A DNA stretch of 64,000 bases, taken from positions 124,001 to 188,000 of the forward strand of contig NZ_VUKD01000004.1 in assembly GCF_009193155.1 (NCBI RefSeq), read 5' to 3'. The first letter of the stretch is position 1, and the number at the start of each line of letters is the position of its first letter. This stretch comes from Georgenia subflava (GTDB lineage Bacteria; Actinomycetota; Actinomycetes; Actinomycetales; Actinomycetaceae). The notes beneath the pieces were generated by a model. That model saw nothing but the letters and a program-made list of their open reading frames with translations. It was not told the origin of the DNA and did no database searches. The translations under genes and the position numbers were made by a program. Positions 42,796 through 50,122 of this stretch are shown here, one piece after another.

Positions 42796-43113
42796 ATGGC
42801 CATCTGCTCCCACCTCGATCTGATCGACTACGACGCGGTGGAGCCCGACGCCCCGGGTTGCGAGGAATGTCTGGCCGCCGGCACACGCTGGGTGCACCTG
42901 CGGGCGTGCCAGACCTGCGGGCACGTGGGCTGCTGCGACTCCTCGGTCCACCGGCACGCCAGTGCCCACGCGGCCGCAACCGGGCACCCTGTGATCCGCT
43001 CCTACGAGCCCGGCGAGGGCTGGTTCTACTGCTACGCCGACAAGCTCACGTTCGAGCTCGTGGGCGCTCCGCCGCCGCCGTCCTACACCGAGCAGGCCAG
43101 CCCGAGCGGCTAG
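42796..43113 (+). CDS. UBP-type zinc finger protein
   Basis: A 105-residue stand-alone ZnF-UBP domain: CEECLAAGTRWVHLRACQTC then GHVGCCDSSVHRHASAHAAA and GHPVIRSYEPGEGWFYCYAD contain the Cys and His ligands in the family spacing. In bacteria this module occurs alone or beside oxidoreductases and its role is unclear. GGGAGGGGATGGTCCA fixes the ATG at 42796. Confidence 0.9.
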   Translation: MAICSHLDLIDYDAVEPDAPGCEECLAAGTRWVHLRACQTCGHVGCCDSSVHRHASAHAAATGHPVIRSYEPGEGWFYCYADKLTFELVGAPPPPSYTEQASPSG

Positions 43114-43133
43114 GAGCCGGGGCAGGCTTCGGC

Positions 43134-43577
43134 TCACGCGTCGCGCTGTCCTAGCGGTACCTCGCGCAGTGGCGTGCCGGTGTCGACGAAGAGCCGGCCG
43201 CCGGGTCGCAGTGCTGCACGGATCCGCTCGAGCGCCGTGTCGAACAACTCGGGATAACGACCGTCGAGGGCGCCGACGCGGCACGCGAAAGCCAGGTCAA
43301 ACGGATCCTGCGCGGGCTCGAGCATGAACTCCTCGATCGCTGAGCAGCGCGCCCCGAGCAACCCCGCCCTCACCTCGCTCGCGCCGTTGTGCAGGGTCTG
43401 CTGCACCCCGACGCCGGAGCGGTCGACCACCAAGACGTACCCACCCGGTGCCACCCGCTGCGCCACGGCCCGGGCGGCGCTGCCCGGCGCGCCGCCGATC
43501 TCGAGGACTCGGAGCCCGGGGCTGAGCGGCAAGGCATCGACCACTGCGCGCAACCTCGGAGAGAGGGATTGAGGCAT
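43134..43577 (-). CDS. Small SAM-dependent methyltransferase-like protein
   Basis: A 147-residue protein with a single Rossmann unit: RVLEIGGAPGSAARAVAQRV is motif I with an unusual GGAPG, GGYVLVVDRSGVG motif II and RAALRPGGRLFVDTGTPL motif III. It lacks extra substrate domains. The start lies 9 bases after the stop of the upstream gene, suggesting coupling. The substrate is unknown. Confidence 0.82.
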   Translation of the reverse strand: MPQSLSPRLRAVVDALPLSPGLRVLEIGGAPGSAARAVAQRVAPGGYVLVVDRSGVGVQQTLHNGASEVRAGLLGARCSAIEEFMLEPAQDPFDLAFACRVGALDGRYPELFDTALERIRAALRPGGRLFVDTGTPLREVPLGQRDA

Positions 43578-43586
43578 CGGTGCCCG

Positions 43587-44186
43587 TCAGCCGCCGAAGC
43601 CATTGCGGACGAAGTCGGCGATCTCAGGGGGTAGCCCGGCCAGCGCGTCGTCCGCGGTGGCCTCCGGGTACGACACGGCGCCGGCCCACTCGCTCTTGAC
43701 CACGCCGCCCGCGTCGGCCCAGTGCGAGCCCGCGCGCTCGCCGTCGACCAGCAGGTCCAGTCGCCGGCACTCCCGGGGACCGTCGGCGAGACCGACCTTC
43801 TCCGTGCCCTGCCAGGTCAGCACGGCGCGGGCGGGACGCGCGGCGGGGTCGGCGTCGTCGAGGCGTTGGAACTCCACGGCCTCACCGCCGGAGGCGATCA
43901 GGTCGAGGACGAGCATGAACTCCCCGAAGCTCGGGAGGCTGTCCTCGCCGAGCCCGGCCGCGGTCCGTGCCAGGGCGGAGGCGACGTCGCCGGGCTCCTG
44001 GCGGTAGGAGGCGGAGGCCCAGCTCGCGCCGTCGGCCTGGAACGTGATGACTGACTCGGCACGGTAGGTCTGGCCGTCGCCAAGGGGGAACGCGATCCGT
44101 GAGCTGAGGACCCCGTCGTCGAACCGGCGCCAGAGAGCGCCGACCTTCCGGCCCTCCTGGTGGAAGCTCTCCCACCGCTCGAACAC
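43587..44186 (-). CDS. Hypothetical protein (199 aa)
   Basis: A 199-residue soluble protein beginning with the GTG-coded MFERWESFHQEGRKVGALWR and built of alternating strands (YRAESVITFQADGASWASAS, RRLDLLVDGERAGSHWAD, VVKSEWAGAVSYPEATADDA). The fold looks like a putative glycolipid-binding or lipocalin-like beta-barrel, but I cannot name it. GAGGGAGCACCA precedes the start, and TAGCGT about 50 bases upstream could be the -10. It is followed by the methyltransferase gene. Confidence 0.7.
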   Translation of the reverse strand: MFERWESFHQEGRKVGALWRRFDDGVLSSRIAFPLGDGQTYRAESVITFQADGASWASASYRQEPGDVASALARTAAGLGEDSLPSFGEFMLVLDLIASGGEAVEFQRLDDADPAARPARAVLTWQGTEKVGLADGPRECRRLDLLVDGERAGSHWADAGGVVKSEWAGAVSYPEATADDALAGLPPEIADFVRNGFGG

Positions 44187-44317
44187 TGGTGCTCCCTCGC
44201 TACCGCCGGCCGGTCGGATCCGGCCTCTGTGTCGGACGCTAGCGGATGGCGGGGCAGCGGGCCTGTGGAGGGCAGCGCGCCCACCTCACTCAGCCACGGC
44301 GGCCTGGGACCGGCCGG

Positions 44318-44521
44318 TCAGTCGGCTACGGCGTCCCCGGTTGGCGCGGCGGGGACGCACCCGTCCGGGCCGCAGAAGCCGGCGTCGGCGGCGTCCACCA
44401 TCTTGAGGCCGGCGAGCGAGGTCAGGGCGACCGGCGGCCGGAACGGTGAGGACGCGGACGGCGCGGTGGCATCGCTCGCGGTGCTCTCGTCCACCTGCAT
44501 GGTGGTGGGCCGGTCGGTCAC
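44318..44521 (-). CDS. Small CGPDGC protein coupled to FrnE-like DsbA (67 aa)
   Basis: A 67-residue protein from a GTG whose GTGA overlaps the stop of the DsbA-family gene (44518-44521). The first half is disordered and Ser/Thr-rich; the second half, SLAGLKMVDAADAGFCGPDG then CVPAAPTGDAVAD, carries a CxxxxC pair in the sequence FCGPDGCVP. There is no signal peptide or membrane helix. A Cys-pair microprotein tied to a thiol oxidoreductase suggests a redox partner, substrate or metal ligand. I do not know a named family. Confidence 0.7.
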   Translation of the reverse strand: MTDRPTTMQVDESTASDATAPSASSPFRPPVALTSLAGLKMVDAADAGFCGPDGCVPAAPTGDAVAD

Positions 44522-45189
44522 CGCACGCTCTCCTCGGCGGGCAGCCCGGCCCGCTCCTGGGCGACCTGGCCGAGGACCTGCGCGAAGGTCTCGGGCGCCT
44601 GCGCGCCGGAGACGCCGTACTTGCCGTCGATGACGTAGAACGGGACGCCGTTGATGCCATAGGCCCGGGCCTGTGCGATGTCGTCCTGGACCGCCTGGGC
44701 GTAGGTCTCCTCGGCCAGCGCGGTGCGCGCCTCCTCGGCGTCCACGCCGGCCTCGACGGCGATCGCCACCAGGTCGTCGTCGTGCCCGACGTGCCTGCCC
44801 TGCTCGAAGTAGGCCGAGAAGAGCTTCTCCATCAGCTCGAGCTGGATGCCCTTCGCCTTGGCGAGGTGGAGCAGCTGGTGAGCCTTGAGGGTCTTCGTGT
44901 GTCGGACGGAGTCGAAGTCGTAGGCCAGCCCCTCGGCGGCGGCGAGCTGCGTGACCTGGTCGAGCATCTGCCCGACCTGGTCCTTCGGCATGCCCTTGTG
45001 GCCGGCCAGGAAGTCGACCTCGCTGCCCTCGAAGTCCACCGGTGTGTCCGGGGCCAGCTCGAAGGAGTGGTACTCGAGGGTCACGTCGCCACCGAACTGC
45101 TCCACCCCCTTCTCGAAGCGTCGCTTGCCGATGAAGCACCACGGGCAGGCGATGTCGGACCAGACATGGACGGAGATGGGCTCACTCAT
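44518..45189 (-). CDS. DsbA-family oxidoreductase (FrnE type)
   Basis: A 223-residue cytosolic DsbA-fold protein: thioredoxin strand ISVHVWSDIACPWCFIGKRR with CPWC at residues 15-18, a large helical insertion (HQLLHLAKAKGIQLELMEKL) and the cis-Pro strand INGVPFYVIDGKYGVSGAQA. Lacking a signal peptide, it belongs with the FrnE-like polyketide/2-hydroxychromene isomerase-related group, acting on cytosolic disulfides. The ATG at 45189 lacks a strong ribosome site. It is followed by an overlapping tiny Cys-pair gene. Confidence 0.92.
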   Translation of the reverse strand: MSEPISVHVWSDIACPWCFIGKRRFEKGVEQFGGDVTLEYHSFELAPDTPVDFEGSEVDFLAGHKGMPKDQVGQMLDQVTQLAAAEGLAYDFDSVRHTKTLKAHQLLHLAKAKGIQLELMEKLFSAYFEQGRHVGHDDDLVAIAVEAGVDAEEARTALAEETYAQAVQDDIAQARAYGINGVPFYVIDGKYGVSGAQAPETFAQVLGQVAQERAGLPAEESVR

Positions 45190-45482
45190 GCCCCGTGCAA
45201 CAGCGTGCCGCCGAACTACATTCCGCACCGTTCCGAAATGTGGTGGGCGGCATGCTGACGGGGCTACGCAAGTCGACGCGGGAGCAGGGCCTCCTCCGGC
45301 GCCGTGGGCGATCACCACGTCGGCCTCGGACCCGACTGCTTCGATCCGATGCGTGACGGGACGGGCTCGTTGCGACAAGGCACGAACTTACGTGGCGACG
45401 ACGATGGAATCCGCTCCGGCTCCACCGCGGCGGAGAGACCTGCGGGCAGCCAAACGATGCCGTCGGCGATCGCTCCGTGGTC

Positions 45483-47648
45483 TCAGAAAGGCGGTTCGGC
45501 TGGTTGCTCGAGCAGCGAGTCGTCCCAGAGCGTCGCGGGAAGCGAGTGTGTGCTCGGTGCGGCAGGTTCCGCTACCCGGTTGGCGGGCGGGGGTGCCCCG
45601 CCTGGCGGGTTGTCTTCGCCGGTGAATCGGCCGGGCCGCAGTTCGTCCGCGCAGGTGGACGACACCAGTGGTTCAGCGCCGGGTGTTGGCCGAGCTGCGG
45701 CATCGAAACTCGGCAGAGCTGTGCGGTCGGAGCTCGGCGGAGCTGTGCCGTCGGACCCGGGCGGAGCTGTGCCGTCGGACCCGGGCGGAGCTGTGCCGTC
45801 GGACCTGGGCGGAGCTGTGCCGTCGGACCTGGGCGGAGGCGTGGCATCGGCGCAGGGCAGGGCTGTGCCGTCGGACTGGGTTGGTGGTGGTGTTTCGGGT
45901 GGGTGTCGTCCGTTGCTCTTCGCGACCTGTTGCCAGTCGCGCAGGAGCTGCTCGTGCTCGCCGGTGCTCGGTGGGGTGAGCTCGTCGGTGGCGGGGGCCT
46001 GGCCGTGGGTGCTGCCTCGATGGGGTCGGCGGGGTCGGCGGTGTGTGGTCCCGACCATGGTCCCGTCCGGGCGGTAGAACGCGAAGCCGTCCGCGAGGGG
46101 GACCACGCGGATGTGGTCTCGGTGGATGACGTGGTGGTGGTACGTGCACGCACACATGCCGTTCTCGAGGGACGTGGGGCCGTTGTGGGAGTACCAGATG
46201 ACGTGGTGCACCTCGGTCCAGGACGCCTTGATGGTGCAGCCCGGCCACTGGCAGTGCCGATCCCGCGTGGTCACGGCGCGGCGCAGCTCCTTGGTGTAGG
46301 TGCGCTGGGTCATGCCGACGTCGAGGGGGACGGAGTCGGCATCCAGCACGATCCGGGTCATCTCGCAGTCGCACATGATCCGCTGGAGCTCACCGAGCGG
46401 GACGAGGGTGCCGTCCTCGAGCTCAGCCGGGGCCACATCGGGCAGCCGCGGCACAGCGGCCCGCCCGAACGCGGTGACCTCGCAGCCGCCCGCGCCGCCC
46501 GGTGTGGTCCTCCCCGCCACACCGCCCGTCGGCGGCACGGTGGCGCCGTCGGCGCCCGCGCCGGCCGGGGTTTGACCGCACGGCCCGGCCGTGCGGTCGG
46601 CCTCGAGGTCGGCGACCCGCAGCGGCTGCCCGTCGGGGCCGAGGCCGAAGGCGGCACCGGTGCCGTGGGTGGCCTCGACCGCCGCGGCGACGGTGTCCTC
46701 GACCTCGCCGAGGTGGCGCCGGGCCGCTGCCCAGGTCTCCTGATCGACCAGCAGCGCCAGGTGCGGGCGGACCTGGGCACCGTTGAGGTCGGCGCCCACC
46801 GTCAGGACCCGCGAAGACATGGTCACCAGCGCGTCGGCCATGCGCTCCCCGCGGGTGCGCTCGTCATCGAGGGCGGGCTTGCCCATGATCGTCTCCAGCG
46901 CCGTCTCGACGACCCGGCCGGAGATCTCGTCGAGGACCCACTGCCCGGACCGTCCGCCGGCCGTCTTGCCCGTGGTCAGCGAGCGCCGGCGCCAGGTGGC
47001 CTCGAAGGAGTCCTGGGCGGCCTGGGCGTCGATCGTGGCCGCGACCTGCTTGGCGGCCTTGGCCAGCTCCGGAGCGGTGAGGTCCTTGGCCTTGGCCCGC
47101 TCGATCAGCTCACCCGCCGCGCCGTTCTCCAACGCGGCCTTGACCTCCTGCGAGGCGCCGGCCCGCAACCGGGACAGCGCTTTGGCGTGCTCCAGCGTCA
47201 GCTCACCGGCATCGACCGCCTCCGCGACCTCGGGCATCGCCTCGAGACCCTCGGCGACCATCAGCTCACCCATCGCGGAACCGCGCCCCGTCCCGCTGGT
47301 CCGGGCCCGCCAGTCCGTGAAGTCCCGATCCCGCGCCGAACCCCACCGGCCGTCCTCACGGTGCGCGAGAAGCACACCACCGCGGTAGCGGGTCAGCTCC
47401 TGGATCAGGGAATCCAGGCCGGAGATCACCGACGCTCGCTCACCGTGGTCCCACACCACCGCGCCAGTGTGCGGAGCCTGACCGCGCAACGCCGTCGAGG
47501 CACCTCGCACCGCCTCCAGCAGCGCCAGCGGGCCCTGCGCGGCCGCAGGAGCTACCGCGCCCGTACCACCCTGGTCCGAACCGGCCCGAGGGATGTCCGG
47601 CCCGTCGGTGGTCGCTGACGGACGAAGCGCGTTCGGCTGCCCAGCCAT
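45483..47648 (-). CDS. DUF222 domain HNH endonuclease-type protein with repeat tail
   Basis: A 721-residue protein of the DUF222-HNH family that is multiplied in actinobacterial genomes. DUF222 occupies about residues 30-380 (EAMPEVAEAVDAGELTLEHA, RRSLTTGKTAGGRSGQWVLD). The HNH nuclease lies at about 460-510 (DRHCQWPGCTIKASWTEVHH, NGPTSLENGMCACTYHHHVI). The last 200 residues are a disordered tail with six copies of an 8-residue unit SDGTAPPG, encoded by a 24-bp array at 45726-45870. GGGAGG precedes the ATG at 47648. Its cellular target is unknown; the family is often considered selfish or intron-derived. Confidence 0.9.
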   Translation of the reverse strand: MAGQPNALRPSATTDGPDIPRAGSDQGGTGAVAPAAAQGPLALLEAVRGASTALRGQAPHTGAVVWDHGERASVISGLDSLIQELTRYRGGVLLAHREDGRWGSARDRDFTDWRARTSGTGRGSAMGELMVAEGLEAMPEVAEAVDAGELTLEHAKALSRLRAGASQEVKAALENGAAGELIERAKAKDLTAPELAKAAKQVAATIDAQAAQDSFEATWRRRSLTTGKTAGGRSGQWVLDEISGRVVETALETIMGKPALDDERTRGERMADALVTMSSRVLTVGADLNGAQVRPHLALLVDQETWAAARRHLGEVEDTVAAAVEATHGTGAAFGLGPDGQPLRVADLEADRTAGPCGQTPAGAGADGATVPPTGGVAGRTTPGGAGGCEVTAFGRAAVPRLPDVAPAELEDGTLVPLGELQRIMCDCEMTRIVLDADSVPLDVGMTQRTYTKELRRAVTTRDRHCQWPGCTIKASWTEVHHVIWYSHNGPTSLENGMCACTYHHHVIHRDHIRVVPLADGFAFYRPDGTMVGTTHRRPRRPHRGSTHGQAPATDELTPPSTGEHEQLLRDWQQVAKSNGRHPPETPPPTQSDGTALPCADATPPPRSDGTAPPRSDGTAPPGSDGTAPPGSDGTAPPSSDRTALPSFDAAARPTPGAEPLVSSTCADELRPGRFTGEDNPPGGAPPPANRVAEPAAPSTHSLPATLWDDSLLEQPAEPPF
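45726..45870. repeat. 24-bp in-frame tandem array
   Basis: About six units with the core GTCGGACCCGGGCGGAGCTG lie inside the 3' part of the HNH gene; several neighbours are identical. Confidence 0.93.
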
Positions 47649-47924
47649 CTCGACCACCTCCCAGCACGTCCTCGAGCTGATGTTTGGAGACTATGTGAGG
47701 GCACTGACATCGCGCGATAGACGCGCATCAGTGCAGGTCACAGCTGTGGATAAGAGTGCACGCCGGCGCCCCGCCGTGCCGCCGGCGTGCAGCGACTGCT
47801 TGCCCGGAACCACACGACCGATCAGCGGACCTGCTCGTCATCGAAAGGCAGTGGATCAATCCTCCGCACCGGCACGCTCCGTGCCCTCGCGTGCACGGCG
47901 GGAGCTCATGGCAGGAGCGAGGCA

Positions 47925-48119
47925 ACACGCGACGGTGGAGGCACCAGGGGCGGCGACGGCGGGGGCACCCCGAGGTGACACGCGACGGCGGAGGCACCCG
48001 GGGCGGCAACGGCGGGGGGCACCCCGAGGCGACACGCGACGGCGGAGGCACCCGGGGCGGCGACGGCGGGGGCACCCGAGGCAACACGCGACGGTGGAGG
48101 CACCCGGGGCGGGCCGGGC
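47925..48119. repeat. Tandem array of 3.6 units, 52-54-bp period
   Basis: Units open with ACACGCGACGG at 47925, 47978, 48032 and 48084, and each holds internal sub-repeats of GGCGG(C/A)GGCAC type. It fills the gap between the HNH promoter and the 3' end of the VOC gene. The remainder of the gap (47649-47924) must carry the HNH promoter; a perfect DnaA-box 9-mer is at 47745-47753. Confidence 0.92.
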
Positions 48120-48144
48120 GACTCCACCGCCGTCCTCGTCCTGG

Positions 48145-48540
48145 TCAGCGGGCGCCCTCGGTGAAGAGAGTGATCTGCAGGCCTGCGGGCACCTGGAGGC
48201 GGGAGTTGAGGGAATCCCACGGCGTGCGGGTAGGCGGTGCGACGAGCTCAGCCCCGCCGGCCACGGCCGCGTCGGTCGCGGCACGGGCGTCGTCGACCTC
48301 GAGCGCGAGCCGGATCTTCGGTGCCACCTGGCGGCCGACCTCGACGTCGTCGATGAGGCGCTTCTGAGCCGGGTTCCCGATCTCCAGCGTCGCCCGGCCG
48401 GCATCGAGGATCACGACCTCGGCACCGCCGTCGGAGGAGATGGCCTCCTCCACCGGCAGCCCGAGGGTGTCACGGAAGAAGGCGACGGCGGCGTCGAAGT
48501 CCTCCGCCTCCACGACCACGCGGAGCTGACGGGCGCTCAT
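48145..48540 (-). CDS. VOC family protein
   Basis: A 131-residue VOC protein: LRVVVEAEDFDAAVAFFRDT, the middle strand EVVILDAGRATLEIGNPAQK, and IRLALEVDDARAATDAAVAG in the second beta-alpha-beta unit. It resembles glyoxalase-like proteins without an assigned substrate. Its ATG overlaps the stop codon of the upstream MFS gene by one base (TGATG at 48538-48542), so the transporter and this protein form an operon. A resistance pair, sequestration plus export, is a reasonable guess. Confidence 0.88.
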   Translation of the reverse strand: MSARQLRVVVEAEDFDAAVAFFRDTLGLPVEEAISSDGGAEVVILDAGRATLEIGNPAQKRLIDDVEVGRQVAPKIRLALEVDDARAATDAAVAGGAELVAPPTRTPWDSLNSRLQVPAGLQITLFTEGAR

Positions 48541-49865
48541 CAGGCGAGACTAGCGGCCGGTGCCGGTGCCGGCGCCGGGTCGAGTGGGTGGTCGATCTCG
48601 TCACGCGGCATCCGCGCCAGCACGACCGCCGCGAGGCCGAAGAGCACCGGCACCAGCCCGCCGACCAGGAACACGGGCCGGAGCCCGACGGCCTCACCGA
48701 TCGGCCCCGCCAGCGCCATCGACACCGGCATAAGCAGCAGCGAGACGAAGAAGTCGAGGCTGGAGACGCGGCCGAGCAGTGCCGGCGGGACGCGCCGCTG
48801 CAGCAGGGTGCCCCAGATGACGGTGGCCGCGCCGCTGGTCAGGCCGATCACGAACACCGCCGCGACCATCACCCACAGCTGGGTAGTGACACCCACGATC
48901 GCAATCGGCGTGGCGCCCACGCTCCACAGCAGCACCATCACGGTGAGGTAGCGCCGGGGCATGCGCCACGAGGCGACGGCGATCGAGCCGACCGCCCCAC
49001 CGACGCCGAAGGCCGCGAGCACCAGCGCGAACGCCTCCGGCCCTCCGCCGGCCTGGTCGCGCACCGCGAACGGCAGGAGCACCTCGATCGGGCCCATCAT
49101 GAGCAGCACCCAGCCGGTCGCGAAGAGCAGGGTCGCCAGGAACCACGGGGTGCGCACCATGTAGACGAAACCCTCACGCAGGTCATCGACGACCGCCCGG
49201 ACAGGGTGCTGACCGGCGCGTCCGACCGTGCGCTGCAGCGGTGCGGCACCCACGCGGATCAGGCCGCCGGCGGCGAGCACCTGAGCCGCCGCGACCACGA
49301 CGAACGCCAAGCCGGGAGAGGCGACGGCGATGGCCGCACTCGCCGCGGCCGGGCCGGCGGCCTGCATGATGGCCGGACGCAGGACGCCCTCGACGCCGTT
49401 GGCCGCGAGCAGCTGCTCGGCAGGTAGCACGTTCGGCAGCAGCGCGGAGTACGCCGGGTAGAAGAAGCCCTCGGTGGCGCCGACCACGAAGGCGACCACC
49501 ACGAGGTGCCAGATCTCCAGGGTGCCGGTCAGGGCGAGCCAGGCCACGCCACCGATGAGCACCGCCTTGGTGAGCTCGACGCCCACAAGGATCCAGTGCT
49601 GTGGCACGCGGTCGGCCAGGACTCCGCCGACGAGGACCGCACCGATCATGCCGACCGCGGAGCCTGTCGCCACCCGGGAGAGCTCCACCGGCCCGCCACC
49701 GAGCGTGATGACCTGCCAGACCAGGGCGACGAGCCACATCCCGGTCCCGAGGAGGGAGAGGGTCAGGGCCGCCGCGAGTCGGCGGTAGCGGGCGAGCAGG
49801 AAGGGACGTGCCGCCCTCGGCAGCCGAAGGCGTCGTCGGATCGTGAGGTGTGTCGTGCGCCGCAT
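48540..49865 (-). CDS. MFS exporter (DHA3/MFS_3 macrolide-efflux type)
   Basis: A 441-residue transporter with twelve helices and the loops GGVLADRVPQHWILVGVELT (motif A) and FFYPAYSALLPNVLPAEQLL, which mark the transmembrane secretion effector/MefA-like group. The first 25 residues are strongly basic (MRRTTHLTIRRRLRLPRAAR). No strong ribosome site is visible before the ATG at 49865. It is coupled to the VOC gene that overlaps its stop. The substrate is probably a drug or secondary metabolite. Confidence 0.88.
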   Translation of the reverse strand: MRRTTHLTIRRRLRLPRAARPFLLARYRRLAAALTLSLLGTGMWLVALVWQVITLGGGPVELSRVATGSAVGMIGAVLVGGVLADRVPQHWILVGVELTKAVLIGGVAWLALTGTLEIWHLVVVAFVVGATEGFFYPAYSALLPNVLPAEQLLAANGVEGVLRPAIMQAAGPAAASAAIAVASPGLAFVVVAAAQVLAAGGLIRVGAAPLQRTVGRAGQHPVRAVVDDLREGFVYMVRTPWFLATLLFATGWVLLMMGPIEVLLPFAVRDQAGGGPEAFALVLAAFGVGGAVGSIAVASWRMPRRYLTVMVLLWSVGATPIAIVGVTTQLWVMVAAVFVIGLTSGAATVIWGTLLQRRVPPALLGRVSSLDFFVSLLLMPVSMALAGPIGEAVGLRPVFLVGGLVPVLFGLAAVVLARMPRDEIDHPLDPAPAPAPAASLA

Positions 49866-49986
49866 GGTCGCCTCGCTTCGTCCGGGACGCGGTGGTGGCG
49901 CCTGCCGGGTCCGTCACAACAACGGTGCGGCCGGACCTGTTCCGGCGTCCAGGGATTTCCAGCGTGCCTCCTCGGCAGGCTCAGCA

Positions 49987-50109
49987 CGGCAGCCCGCCGG
50001 TCGCCGGCCGCTACGGCAGCCCGCCGGTCGCCGGCCGCTACGGCAGCCCACCGGCCGCCGGCCGCCGGCCGCCACGTCAGCCGACGACCGCCACGACACC
50101 CCACCGGCC
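49987..50109. repeat. 27-bp tandem array with a degenerate tail
   Basis: Units at 49987, 50014 and 50041 share CGGCAGCCCGCCGGTCGCCG, followed by shorter GGCCGCC copies and two CCACGTCAG copies up to the end of the ABC exporter gene. Confidence 0.88.
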
Positions 50110-50122
50110 GCCGGTCCCCACG

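Noticed and set aside
47745-47753. Replication origin, from a perfect DnaA box TTATCCACA
   Set aside because: Only one box was seen, with no AT-rich unwinding region, dnaA, dnaN or gyrB nearby; a single 9-mer can occur by chance.
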